Source: DASZZV01 sp035544835
GTDB lineage: Bacteria; Acidobacteriota; Thermoanaerobaculia; Gp7-AA8
Assembly: GCA_035544835.1 (NCBI GenBank)
Contig: DASZZV010000102.1
Location: 1-5,807 of the forward strand
Reading direction: 5' to 3'
DNA: 5,807 nt
In this document: positions 1 through 5,807 of the stretch, piece by piece
Layout of the letters: each line of letters starts with the position of its first letter
How positions within the stretch are numbered: position 1 is the stretch's first letter
Notes under the pieces: model-generated
What the model was told of the DNA's origin: nothing
Seen by the model: the letters and a program-made list of their open reading frames with translations, nothing else
Databases searched by the model: none
Translations under genes and position numbers: made by a program

Positions 1-14
1 CTTCCCTGGCAGGT

Positions 15-677
15 TCACATGGCATTGATGTCGGCGGTCTCCATGATCACTTTCGCTGCGCCATGCTTCGCTACCGCGAGCATGGCGCGCCCAACCTGCT
101 CGGTCGTCGTCACGTAGCCGGGAAAGAGTCGCTTCAGCAGAGGAAGCAGCGGGCCGGTGATTGCGTAGATGATGCTGTACAACTTCGTCTTGGAGCGAAC
201 TCCATGCAGCGGCTGAATCCCGGCCGGCCGGAACATGTACGCGGCTTTGAACGGTAAACGCAGTAGATCGTTCTCAGTTTTTCCCTTCACCCGCGCCCAC
301 ATCGTTCTCCCCTGCTCCGAGCTGTCGGTGCCGTAGCCGGAGACATAGATGAAGGTCATCTGCGGATTCAACTTCGCCAGCGTCGTCGCCGCAGCTATGG
401 CGATGTCATACGTGACCAGACGATATCTCTCCTCGGTCATCCCAGCCGAGGAGACACCGAGGCAGAAGAAGCAGGCATCGAAGCCGGAGAGGTCAGACTC
501 GATCGCGCTGAAGTCGCGATAATCAGGCGCAACCAACTCACGCAGTTTCGGGTCCTCGTGTCCGGTCGGACTGCGCACGATCGAGAGCACCAGCTCGACG
601 TCGGCGTCGAGCAAGCATTCGCGGAGAACACCCTGTCCGACCATGCCGCTCGCTCCAAAAAGAATGACCTTCATCAT
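15..677 (-). CDS. NAD(P)-binding Rossmann-fold protein, atypical SDR / NAD-dependent epimerase-like
   Basis: 220 residues, complete, and short compared with true sugar epimerases (about 300 or more). The N-terminus gives the dinucleotide-binding loop G8-A-S-G11-M-V-G14 after a hydrophobic strand (KVILF). Further landmarks are a strand with FDACFFCLGVSSAGM (66-80), FIYVSGYGTDSS (109-120), and MWARVKGKTEN (126-136). This last segment takes the place of the usual SDR YxxxK and is a hallmark of the small epimerase-like proteins I recall from many bacteria. The MFRPAGIQP segment (148-156) also fits. Substrate and reaction are unknown; a cytoplasmic NAD(P)-dependent oxidoreductase or a sensor-type NmrA-like role are both possible. 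Two adjacent ATGs exist, at 677 and 674. The GGAG site lies 5 nt from the first and 8 nt from the second, so MKVILFG (start at 674) is equally plausible. Last gene of the cluster; the stop at 15-17 is inside the window. Confidence 0.9.
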   Translation of the reverse strand: MMKVILFGASGMVGQGVLRECLLDADVELVLSIVRSPTGHEDPKLRELVAPDYRDFSAIESDLSGFDACFFCLGVSSAGMTEERYRLVTYDIAIAAATTLAKLNPQMTFIYVSGYGTDSSEQGRTMWARVKGKTENDLLRLPFKAAYMFRPAGIQPLHGVRSKTKLYSIIYAITGPLLPLLKRLFPGYVTTTEQVGRAMLAVAKHGAAKVIMETADINAM

Positions 678-686
678 CCGCGCTCC
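674..686 (-). promoter_or_regulatory. ATGA overlap and GGAG ribosome binding site for the NAD(P)-binding protein
   Basis: The ATG at 677-675 overlaps the GNAT stop TGA at 676-674, giving ATGA. A GGAG sits at 686-683, inside the end of the GNAT gene, 5 nt before the first ATG and 8 nt before a second in-frame ATG at 674. The spacing slightly favours the second Met. Either start overlaps the GNAT stop, so coupling is expected in both cases. Confidence 0.65.
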
Positions 687-1375
687 AGTTTGGCCAATTG
701 TTTGCCGCTGGCGTCAAAGTTTGACGGAGCGAGCCAACGCTGCAGCCCGGCTTTGCAAGCGGACCATTCGCGGTCGGTGATCGAGAACCAGGCCGTGTCG
801 CGATTGCGCCCTTTGTAAACGAGGGCCTGCCGGAAGATGCCTTCGAAACGAAACCCAAGGCGCTCCGCGGCGGCCATCGAGGGGGCGTTGAGACTGTCGC
901 ACTTCCATTCGTAGCGCCGGTAGCCCAGCTCGTCAAAGACACGTTTCATCATCAGGTACATCGCCTCGGTCGAGGCAATCGTCCGCTGCAGCCGAGGCGT
1001 GAAGTTGATGTGTCCGACCTCGATGACTCCGTTGGAGGGATCGATGCGGAGAAACGCGGCAACGCCCCCGGCTTTCCCGCTGCGCGAATCGATGATGGTG
1101 TGGAAAAATGGATCGTCGCTGACCGTCATCTTCGCCAGCCAGGCGCGGTAGGTAACGAGATCGGAGAATGGATCGCTGTTCAGGTACGTCCAGTTCCGTC
1201 CCTCTCGATCCTCGAGGTTGGCCTCATGAAGATCGGCGGAATGCAGTTCGATGTCAAGAGGCGCGACACGGCACCAGCGTCCCACCATGTCGGTCCGTGG
1301 CGGCGCAGGCCGTGCCGTCCATCCGTCCACGGTAAATCCGATGGGCTGGCCAAATTCGTTGCGGCGCTCATTCAT
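674..1375 (-). CDS. GNAT family N-acetyltransferase, RimJ/RimL type
   Basis: 233 residues, about the usual length for this COG1670-like group. It should transfer acetyl from acetyl-CoA to an amine on a protein N-terminus or small molecule; the acceptor cannot be told from sequence. Visible features: an N-terminal NEFGQPIG segment (6-13), a WTYL element (62-65), a beta strand with IEVGHINF (118-125), the acetyl-CoA pyrophosphate-loop region PRLQRTIASTEAM (127-139), and the motif B region NAPSMAAAERLGFRFEGIF (163-181), where Asn163 and the Ser166/LGF pattern are typical. The segment KGRNRDTAWFSITDREW (188-204) is characteristic of this subgroup. There is no signal peptide or membrane helix, so it is cytoplasmic. 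ATG 1375 is favoured because the N-terminus looks like the family start, although no strong Shine-Dalgarno precedes it. It follows gene B by 34 nt, and its TGA overlaps the next start, so it is probably co-transcribed. Confidence 0.93.
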   Translation of the reverse strand: MNERRNEFGQPIGFTVDGWTARPAPPRTDMVGRWCRVAPLDIELHSADLHEANLEDREGRNWTYLNSDPFSDLVTYRAWLAKMTVSDDPFFHTIIDSRSGKAGGVAAFLRIDPSNGVIEVGHINFTPRLQRTIASTEAMYLMMKRVFDELGYRRYEWKCDSLNAPSMAAAERLGFRFEGIFRQALVYKGRNRDTAWFSITDREWSACKAGLQRWLAPSNFDASGKQLAKLERG

Positions 1376-1409
1376 AACAGAAGGATACTCGCGGTTTTAC
1401 GGGACACCG
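1376..1409 (-). other. Short gap between gene B and the GNAT gene
   Basis: These 34 nt are the only intergenic space between the four genes. They contain no intrinsic terminator and no convincing promoter. Read-through from gene B into the acetyltransferase gene is therefore the simplest reading, although a weak internal promoter cannot be excluded. Confidence 0.5.
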
Positions 1410-3533
1410 TCACTTCAGCCCGCGAAGAGCATTCTTCGCCGAGCGGATGTCTTTTGCGTATCGCGACTGGGGAGCGCGGCGAACAAAGTCCTCCAGGTGC
1501 CTGCGAGCGTCGTCATGGAGTCCGGCTTGCGACTCCACCAGCGCGAGGTTGTAGAGAGCATCGAACTGACTCGGGTCCAGAGCGATGACCTGCTTCCAGG
1601 ATTCAATCGCCGCCCGCGGGTCATTCTCCTGAGCGTAGACGACCCCCAAAGCATTCAGGGCCAGCGGCAGCCGCGGGTTCAGCGCGAGGCTCCGCTTCAG
1701 ACTTGCCTTTGCTTCGTCCTTCTTTCCTTCACGCAGGAGAACGATGCCGATGTTCTGATAGGCCGGAGCGTTGTTTGGATCCGTCGCGATCACCCGCCGA
1801 AACCGGCCCATGGCTTCGTCGTTCCGCCCCAGATCCGACAGGACAACTCCAATCGCATTGAGGGTATCGGGATCGCCGCTCGCTTCCAGCGGCTCGAGAA
1901 GAGGAAGCGCTCGATCGGGATGACCGGACTCGCTCCATAACAAGGCCAGTCGCGCGCGCATGTCGGGCGAAGCCGACCCATTCGCCACACAGGCCTCGAG
2001 GTTCGCCACGGCACCAGCAACGTCTCCGGATTGCTCGTCGATGAAGGCGAGCAAGTCCCTTCCGGCGCTCATCTGCGGTCGCTCACGCACAATCGATTCC
2101 GCGATCGTCCTGGCTGCCTTGAGATTCTTCCCTTCGAAAAGTGCCACAACCTGGTGAAGACGATTGTCCATATCCAGGAGGCGTTTTGGATCGTCTTCAG
2201 TCGTGAACCGGGTCTTGAACGAGGAGCCACCAACATAGCCCAGCGCCATGAGTCGAGCTTTCTCTTCACTGCTGACCACTCCGCGCACGCTGCGCGCCGT
2301 TTCCTCCCCTAACACTTTGCGCAGTTCCGCAGAAATGCGACGATCCTTGTCGATGATGTTGAGGCGTTCACCCGGATCAGCCGGTAAGTCGTAGAGCTCG
2401 GGGATGGGCAGGTCGATGTACTTTCTTCCATCCCGAAGAATCCCCCGCAGCGGGGCCCAGCCGCGATTGAGTGAGGCAGAAAGAGCTTCGAAGTAGGTGT
2501 CATGCCGCGCCCCGGAACCAAGGAGCGATTCGCCTGGCAGATCCTTCGGGACAGCCGCTCCGACCCGCTCCAGAATCGTAGGCACGATGTCGACATGGCC
2601 GACATAGGAAGAATCGACGCGATGTGAAGCAAAGCGCTTGTCATACAGGAGCAGCGGAACGTGCAGGGTCGCCTCGTAGGCGAAGAGTCCATGGGTCAAC
2701 TCCCCATGATCGCCGAGGGCCTCGCCATGGTCGCCGGTGACGATGAGAAAGACTGAGCTCGAATTGGCGAGGATGGGAGCCAGCGATCTGCCGAGACTGT
2801 CGTCAGTCTGCGCGATCTCACCGAGATAGGGCCGGCTCGCATAACGCTGCGCGAAGACGCCGGTTGGTTGGTACGGGGCATGGGGATCATAGAGATGAAT
2901 CCAGAGGAATCGCTTCCTCCCCTTCTGCGACTCCCACCATGTCGTCGCCGCCGCCAGGACCGCTGATGCCGGCCTTTCCTGCACGATGAACTGCGCGCGC
3001 GTCTCCCCTTTTCCGTAGTTGTCGTCATAAACATCGAAGCCCTGATCGAGACCGAACCGGCGGTCGAGCGGGAAGGCGCCGACAAACGCACCCGTCGTAT
3101 AGCCGAGCTCACGGAGCCGCGAAGCGATGGTGAGGTGGCTGCGGTCGAGGCGGAAGCCGGCGTTGTCGCGCACACCGTGCTGATAGGGATAAAGGCCGGT
3201 GAGAATATTGGTATGTGAGGGAAGGGTCACGACGTTGTGGGCATGTGCATTCGTGAAGACCACCCCGTGAGAGGCAATCCCGTCGAGGAAGGGGGTGCTC
3301 ACCTGCGAGTTGCCGGCGTAGCCGACGGAATCAGCACGAAGGGTGTCGATCGTGACGAGAATGACATCGGGTGCATCGTGTTTCGATGGCGCCGGGCCGC
3401 CTGGACGCGGTGTGATTCGCCAGTACGCGATTCCACCCAGCGCCAGCAGGACGGCGGTGAGCGCGAGGGTGATTCCGCCCCAGTTCCGCTGCAGCGCAAT
3501 GTCAGGCGCTTTACTGTGCCTTTTCTTCGCCAT
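1410..3533 (-). CDS. Gene B: membrane-anchored sulfatase-fold protein with C-terminal TPR array, paralogue of gene A
   Basis: 707 residues. A basic N-terminus (MAKKRHSK) and one hydrophobic helix at about 19-38 suggest an uncleaved anchor with the rest outside the cytoplasm. The catalytic domain runs about 55-400: VTIDTLRAD with Asp63-Thr64, nucleophile region T103-L-P-S-H107 then LTGLYPYQHGVRDN, LYDPHAPY with His218, and TGDHGEALGDHGE with Asp268, His269 and His276, ending in ELYDL (379-383). The linker LMALGYVGG (428-436) matches gene A. About seven TPR units fill 455-690; the clearest are at 556-587, 591-622, 625-656 and 659-690. It aligns with gene A along its whole length, indicating tandem duplication followed by divergence. 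As in A, Thr sits where Cys/Ser is required for formylglycine, and the GKWH motif is missing. The segment T-L-P-S-H with TGLYP..HG resembles NPP phosphodiesterases, so phosphoester chemistry is a reasonable inference. Its ATG overlaps the stop of gene A. Confidence 0.92.
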   Translation of the reverse strand: MAKKRHSKAPDIALQRNWGGITLALTAVLLALGGIAYWRITPRPGGPAPSKHDAPDVILVTIDTLRADSVGYAGNSQVSTPFLDGIASHGVVFTNAHAHNVVTLPSHTNILTGLYPYQHGVRDNAGFRLDRSHLTIASRLRELGYTTGAFVGAFPLDRRFGLDQGFDVYDDNYGKGETRAQFIVQERPASAVLAAATTWWESQKGRKRFLWIHLYDPHAPYQPTGVFAQRYASRPYLGEIAQTDDSLGRSLAPILANSSSVFLIVTGDHGEALGDHGELTHGLFAYEATLHVPLLLYDKRFASHRVDSSYVGHVDIVPTILERVGAAVPKDLPGESLLGSGARHDTYFEALSASLNRGWAPLRGILRDGRKYIDLPIPELYDLPADPGERLNIIDKDRRISAELRKVLGEETARSVRGVVSSEEKARLMALGYVGGSSFKTRFTTEDDPKRLLDMDNRLHQVVALFEGKNLKAARTIAESIVRERPQMSAGRDLLAFIDEQSGDVAGAVANLEACVANGSASPDMRARLALLWSESGHPDRALPLLEPLEASGDPDTLNAIGVVLSDLGRNDEAMGRFRRVIATDPNNAPAYQNIGIVLLREGKKDEAKASLKRSLALNPRLPLALNALGVVYAQENDPRAAIESWKQVIALDPSQFDALYNLALVESQAGLHDDARRHLEDFVRRAPQSRYAKDIRSAKNALRGLK
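1464..2171 (-). other. TPR array of gene B (protein repeats)
   Basis: Residues about 455-690 hold roughly seven 34-residue helix pairs. The best units show the TPR consensus G at position 8, A at 20 and P near 32, for example AIGVVLSDLGRNDEAMGRFR (560-579) ending in ATDPNN, then QNIGIVLLREGKKDEAKASL ending in ALNPR. They lie on the extracytoplasmic side if the N-terminal anchor prediction holds. Confidence 0.85.
3420..3479 (-). other. N-terminal transmembrane helix of gene B
   Basis: Residues 19-38 (GGITLALTAVLLALGGIAYW) are uninterrupted hydrophobic or small residues, preceded by a Lys/Arg-rich N-terminus and followed by a Pro/Gly-rich spacer (TPRPGGPAPS). There is no Cys lipobox and no clear AxA cleavage site, so a signal anchor is more likely than a cleaved signal. 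This contrasts with the lipid anchor of gene A. Confidence 0.75.
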
Positions 3534-3535
3534 CA
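3531..3535 (-). promoter_or_regulatory. TGATG stop/start overlap between genes A and B
   Basis: The TGA of gene A (3535-3533) and the ATG of gene B (3533-3531) share one base. No strong Shine-Dalgarno stands at normal spacing before the ATG (the sequence is GCGGCTGGCTG), so translation of B probably depends on ribosomes finishing A. This would keep the two paralogues in fixed proportion. Confidence 0.75.
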
Positions 3536-5680
3536 GCCAGCCGCGAGCTTCCGGAGGGCCGGATTGCGAGGGAACCGCCGCAGCCCTTCCACGGCCCAGT
3601 ACCGCGCTCCTCGATCATCGCCAACGGTATGAAGCGTGGAGGAGATTGCGATGTAGGAGGGCGGATAAGGCGCGGCTTTGACCAGATCGAAAACGAGCCG
3701 GGTCGCCTCGTCGACGCGCCCCTGGGTTACGTAGAGAAGGATCAGGTTCTTGTAGGGAGCCGGGTCCGCCGGAAAGTGCTCGATCTCGGCCCTAAATGCC
3801 GTTTCGGCCTCACTCGATCGATCCATCCGGGCCAGGGCGTCACCCTTCAAGAACTCGACTCCTTTCACAGGCGACTGTCGATGCATGGCCACGAACGACT
3901 CTGCTCGCTGGGCCAGCGTCAAAGCCTCAGCGGGATTCTTCCGTTGCAGGGCGATTTCGCCCAGAACGAGCAGGGCGGCGACTCGATCCTTACTCTCGAC
4001 GGCCTGGCGCGCTTCTGACTCCGCGCGATCGAGATCATGTCTGGCTAGCGCGATGCGCGCCAGCAACTCGTGAGCAGCGGCGGGCTCACTCTGTAACGCC
4101 AGTTCGGCATGCTGGGTGGCCTCATCGAGCCGGCCGAGATCGAGAGACATGCGGGCGATCATGATGGCCAAATGCGTCGTGTTGGGTGACAGCCTCAGCC
4201 CGTTCTTCGCCGCAGCGATGGCCTCCTCATCTCGGCCTAATCGATTCAACGCCCGGGCGTCCATGTCCCACATGTCGAGCATCTGAGGATTCTCGCGCAG
4301 GAGCGCCGTCAGCACCTCGTGGGTCTCGGCATACTTGCCGGAATCGAAGAGTACAAAGGCTCTGCGGATGTCTTTGGTCGTGTTGATGCGATCTTTGGGA
4401 TCGGGTAGAGGGCCGCTCTTCGAAGCCGCCGATCCCACGTAGCCGAGGGCCGCCAGTTTCGCCGCTTCTTCCTCGGTGACCGGTGATGGATTCGCCGCCT
4501 CATGTATGAATGGGCGGATGGCCGTCCTGAGCTCGGCGTAGAGTCGGCGAGCGTCGGACAGGATGTTGCGCGATTCGTCGAAGTCGTGGCTCAGATCAAA
4601 AAGCTCAGGCTTCGGGCTCTCGATGTAGTGAGACCCGGCCCGAATGAATGAGTGCTGGTCGCTCCAGCCGAAATGAAAACGGGCGTAGTAGGACTCGCTG
4701 TAGATCGGCCTCGCCTCCTGGCGAGCGCCGAGAAGAGAAGAGCCGCTGTAACCGGAGAGGTTGATCCCGGCCGATGTCTGGAGGGCAATGGTGGGAAAGA
4801 GATCGAGGAGCTGTGCGTTCGTCGAGTCCGTAGTGTTTGCCCGCTCGCTACGCGGGAGCTTGAGAATCAGAGGAACCTGCAGAGCTTCGCGGTAGAGAAA
4901 AATTCCATGTTCCTGTTCCCCATGCTGGTCCAAGCCCTCGCCATGATCCGAGACGAGAATGATGAGGGCCCGGTCGTACAAATCGCTTTTCTTCAGAAAC
5001 TGGAGAAAGCCTCCGACGATCTCGTCAACACAAGCGATCTCCCCATCGTAATGATTCGGATAACGGCTGAGAAACGGTTGAGGTGGCGAGTAGGGGGTGT
5101 GAGGTTCGTAGAGGTGAAGGAAGAAGAAGAAGGGTTTCGCAGCCTGCGCCGAGATCCACTTCTCGGCGACAGCGGTCGTCTCCTCTCCGCGCCGCTGCAC
5201 TCTTCCCACGCTCACACTGGGATCATTTGCATCGACGTCGTCATCGTAGTAATCGAAGCCTCGCGCGATGCCGGTTTCCTTCCGCAACACATAGGCCGAG
5301 ACGGCTGCGCCGGTAGCGTAGCCGTTTCGCTTCAGAACCGCCGGAAGGGTCCCGACCTTGGGATCGAGTCGGAATCCGATATTGTCGCGGACGCCATTCT
5401 CGGAGGGCAGTCTCCCGGTGAGCATGGTTGCGTGCGAGGCCAGCGTCAGCGGCACGTGCGCGTAAGCGTGCTCGAAGAGGATCGAGTCCGCTCGCAGCCG
5501 GTCGATGTTCGGAGTCAGCACGCCATGGTAGCCGTAGGCCGGGAGGTGATCGGAGCGAAGAGTATCGATGGAGATGAGGATGACCGGCGTGTTGCGGGAC
5601 GGTTGCGGGTCGTGTTTCTTGCACGACAGTGCCGCGAGCGTGAGGGCCACGGCAAGGATGCGGGAGAGGGAGCGCGACAT
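3533..5680 (-). CDS. Gene A: sulfatase-fold (alkaline phosphatase superfamily) lipoprotein with C-terminal TPR array
   Basis: Predicted 715-residue extracytoplasmic hydrolase or transferase; substrate unknown. Residues 1-20 form a lipoprotein signal peptide (MSRSLSR, a hydrophobic run, then ALSC with Cys20). Lys follows the Cys, so there is no Asp inner-membrane retention signal. The catalytic domain spans about 31-395: metal Asp39 followed by Thr40, nucleophile region T79-L-A-S-H83 with LTG after it, GVRDNIGFRLD at 96-106, YEPHTPY with His194, and SDHGEGLDQHGE with Asp245, His246 and His253. The C-terminal ELFDL motif of sulfatases is at 359-363. A linker with ALGYVG (411-416) leads to degenerate TPRs over about 437-712. 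Thr79 replaces the Cys/Ser that becomes formylglycine, and GKWH is absent, so classical sulfatase activity is doubtful. An in-frame TTG at 5764 would add 28 residues, but they would bury the signal peptide, so I chose ATG 5680. No clear Shine-Dalgarno precedes it. First gene of the probable operon. Fold confident, reaction not. Confidence 0.9.
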   Translation of the reverse strand: MSRSLSRILAVALTLAALSCKKHDPQPSRNTPVILISIDTLRSDHLPAYGYHGVLTPNIDRLRADSILFEHAYAHVPLTLASHATMLTGRLPSENGVRDNIGFRLDPKVGTLPAVLKRNGYATGAAVSAYVLRKETGIARGFDYYDDDVDANDPSVSVGRVQRRGEETTAVAEKWISAQAAKPFFFFLHLYEPHTPYSPPQPFLSRYPNHYDGEIACVDEIVGGFLQFLKKSDLYDRALIILVSDHGEGLDQHGEQEHGIFLYREALQVPLILKLPRSERANTTDSTNAQLLDLFPTIALQTSAGINLSGYSGSSLLGARQEARPIYSESYYARFHFGWSDQHSFIRAGSHYIESPKPELFDLSHDFDESRNILSDARRLYAELRTAIRPFIHEAANPSPVTEEEAAKLAALGYVGSAASKSGPLPDPKDRINTTKDIRRAFVLFDSGKYAETHEVLTALLRENPQMLDMWDMDARALNRLGRDEEAIAAAKNGLRLSPNTTHLAIMIARMSLDLGRLDEATQHAELALQSEPAAAHELLARIALARHDLDRAESEARQAVESKDRVAALLVLGEIALQRKNPAEALTLAQRAESFVAMHRQSPVKGVEFLKGDALARMDRSSEAETAFRAEIEHFPADPAPYKNLILLYVTQGRVDEATRLVFDLVKAAPYPPSYIAISSTLHTVGDDRGARYWAVEGLRRFPRNPALRKLAAG
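3545..4372 (-). other. TPR array of gene A (protein repeats)
   Basis: Residues about 437-712 form successive helix pairs with TPR spacing. Recognisable units include LNRLGRDEEAIAAAKNGLRL (478-497), the next unit with DLGRLDEATQHAELALQ (514-530), a unit with ALARHDLDRAESEARQAV (544-561), and VTQGRVDEATRLVFDLVKA (651-669). The repeats are degenerate compared with gene B, and an irregular stretch lies near 594-612. TPRs normally bind partner proteins; no partner can be named. Confidence 0.8.
5621..5680 (-). other. Lipoprotein signal peptide of gene A
   Basis: The sequence encodes two arginines, then a hydrophobic core (ILAVALTLAAL), then Ser and Cys20 followed by KKHD. The -3 to -1 residues A-L-S fit the broad PROSITE lipoprotein pattern rather than the strict LAGC-type lipobox. 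The charged KKHDPQPSR stretch after the Cys is a typical linker. This is the strongest argument for starting gene A at 5680. If the organism uses Lol-type sorting, Lys at +2 predicts outer-membrane placement. Confidence 0.75.
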
Positions 5681-5807
5681 CGGTTGACGTATTCTGAAGG
5701 GCGAGAGATGAATTGTGAATCCGAAAAGGTGGCGGGGTGTCGCAATTGCTGTCATCCCGAGCAAGGGCGGGTGTGCGGGAGGGGCGAGGGACGATGTGAA
5801 ATCAAAC
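5681..5807 (-). other. Upstream region of the operon, no clear promoter
   Basis: This non-coding stretch precedes gene A and runs off the window. I searched it for sigma70-like boxes and found only poor candidates, such as TTGCGA with no correctly spaced -10. There is no strong Shine-Dalgarno before ATG 5680. The part from 5750 to 5792 looks like a degenerate dispersed element. The frame of gene A stays open to TTG 5764, but that extension does not look like protein. Confidence 0.4.
5750..5792. repeat. Possible dispersed intergenic repeat element (single copy seen)
   Basis: On the plus strand this begins TGTCATCCCGAGC and ends CGAGGGAC. Phrases of this type (TGTCATCCCGAGC followed by CGAGGGA) recur between genes in several GC-rich soil bacterial genomes, as I recall. 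Only one copy is in the window, so repetition cannot be shown here. The interior (AAGGGCGGGTGTGCGGGAGG) is purine-rich and atypical. Confidence 0.3.

Noticed and set aside
1399..1410. Small inverted repeat ACGG/CCGT after gene B as a possible terminator
   Set aside because: The stem is only 4 bp and no T-run follows in the direction of transcription.
1010..1588. Plus-strand open frame of 192 codons
   Set aside because: It is antisense to the GNAT and to the end of gene B and has low-complexity composition. No signal or motif and no spacing suit a real gene.
1251..1940. Long plus-strand open frame (229 codons) antisense to gene B and the GNAT gene
   Set aside because: It straddles two well-supported minus-strand genes. 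Its translation is rich in Arg, Pro and Ser with no domain pattern, as expected for a shadow frame in GC-rich DNA.
2696..3175. Minus-strand frame of 159 codons inside gene B
   Set aside because: Serine/arginine-rich shadow in another frame of a gene whose catalytic motifs lie in the main frame.
3629..4018. Plus-strand open frames antisense to the gene A TPR region (also 3237-3632)
   Set aside because: No recognisable features; they overlap convincing repeats on the other strand.
1410..5680. Classical arylsulfatase assignment for genes A and B
   Set aside because: Neither has Cys/Ser in the C/S-x-P-x-R position or the GKWH motif, and no formylglycine-generating enzyme or anSME gene lies nearby. 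Only the fold is retained in the call.
1..5807. Mobile element, CRISPR array, tRNA/rRNA or defence system
   Set aside because: No transposase or integrase motifs, no regularly spaced direct repeats and no structured RNA were seen. The four genes fill almost the whole window.

Overview
The window looks like chromosomal DNA of a GC-rich, free-living bacterium with an outer membrane. The best guess is an Acidobacteriota-type or similar soil or sediment lineage. That rests on sulfatase-fold proteins fused to TPR tails being common there, and on a short intergenic element that resembles ones I recall from such genomes. The taxonomic call is weak, because no rRNA or marker gene is present.

All four genes lie on the minus strand and read right to left. 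The 127 bases at the right edge (5681-5807) are the only sizeable non-coding stretch and should hold the upstream region of the operon. Next come two tandem paralogues of about 710 residues each: gene A (5680-3533), a predicted lipoprotein, and gene B (3533-1410), predicted to be anchored by one membrane helix. Each has an extracytoplasmic alkaline-phosphatase/sulfatase-fold domain, then a conserved ALGYVG linker, then a C-terminal TPR array. After a 34-base gap comes a RimJ/RimL-type GNAT acetyltransferase (1375-674). The last gene is a small Rossmann-fold NAD(P)-binding protein of the atypical SDR/epimerase type (677-15). The junctions are tight (TGATG, 34 nt, ATGA), so one transcript with translational coupling is likely.

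The main point of interest is the chemistry of the paired enzymes. A database would probably call both 'sulfatase'. However, both have Thr where formylglycine sulfatases need Cys or Ser, both lack the Lys/His of the GKWH motif, and both have Asp-Thr in place of the N-terminal Asp-Asp metal pair. The nucleophile segment of gene B (TLPSH...LTGLYP..HG) resembles that of nucleotide pyrophosphatase/phosphodiesterases (TFPNH...VTGLYP..HG). I infer phosphoryl-ester or phosphoryl-transfer chemistry, or a still different activity, rather than classical sulfate-ester hydrolysis. The pair appear to be placed in different membranes, with TPR arrays for partner binding. The GNAT and the NAD(P)-binding protein are cytoplasmic enzymes with no obvious link to the pair. 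Nothing here looks like a mobile element, CRISPR array, RNA gene or defence system.
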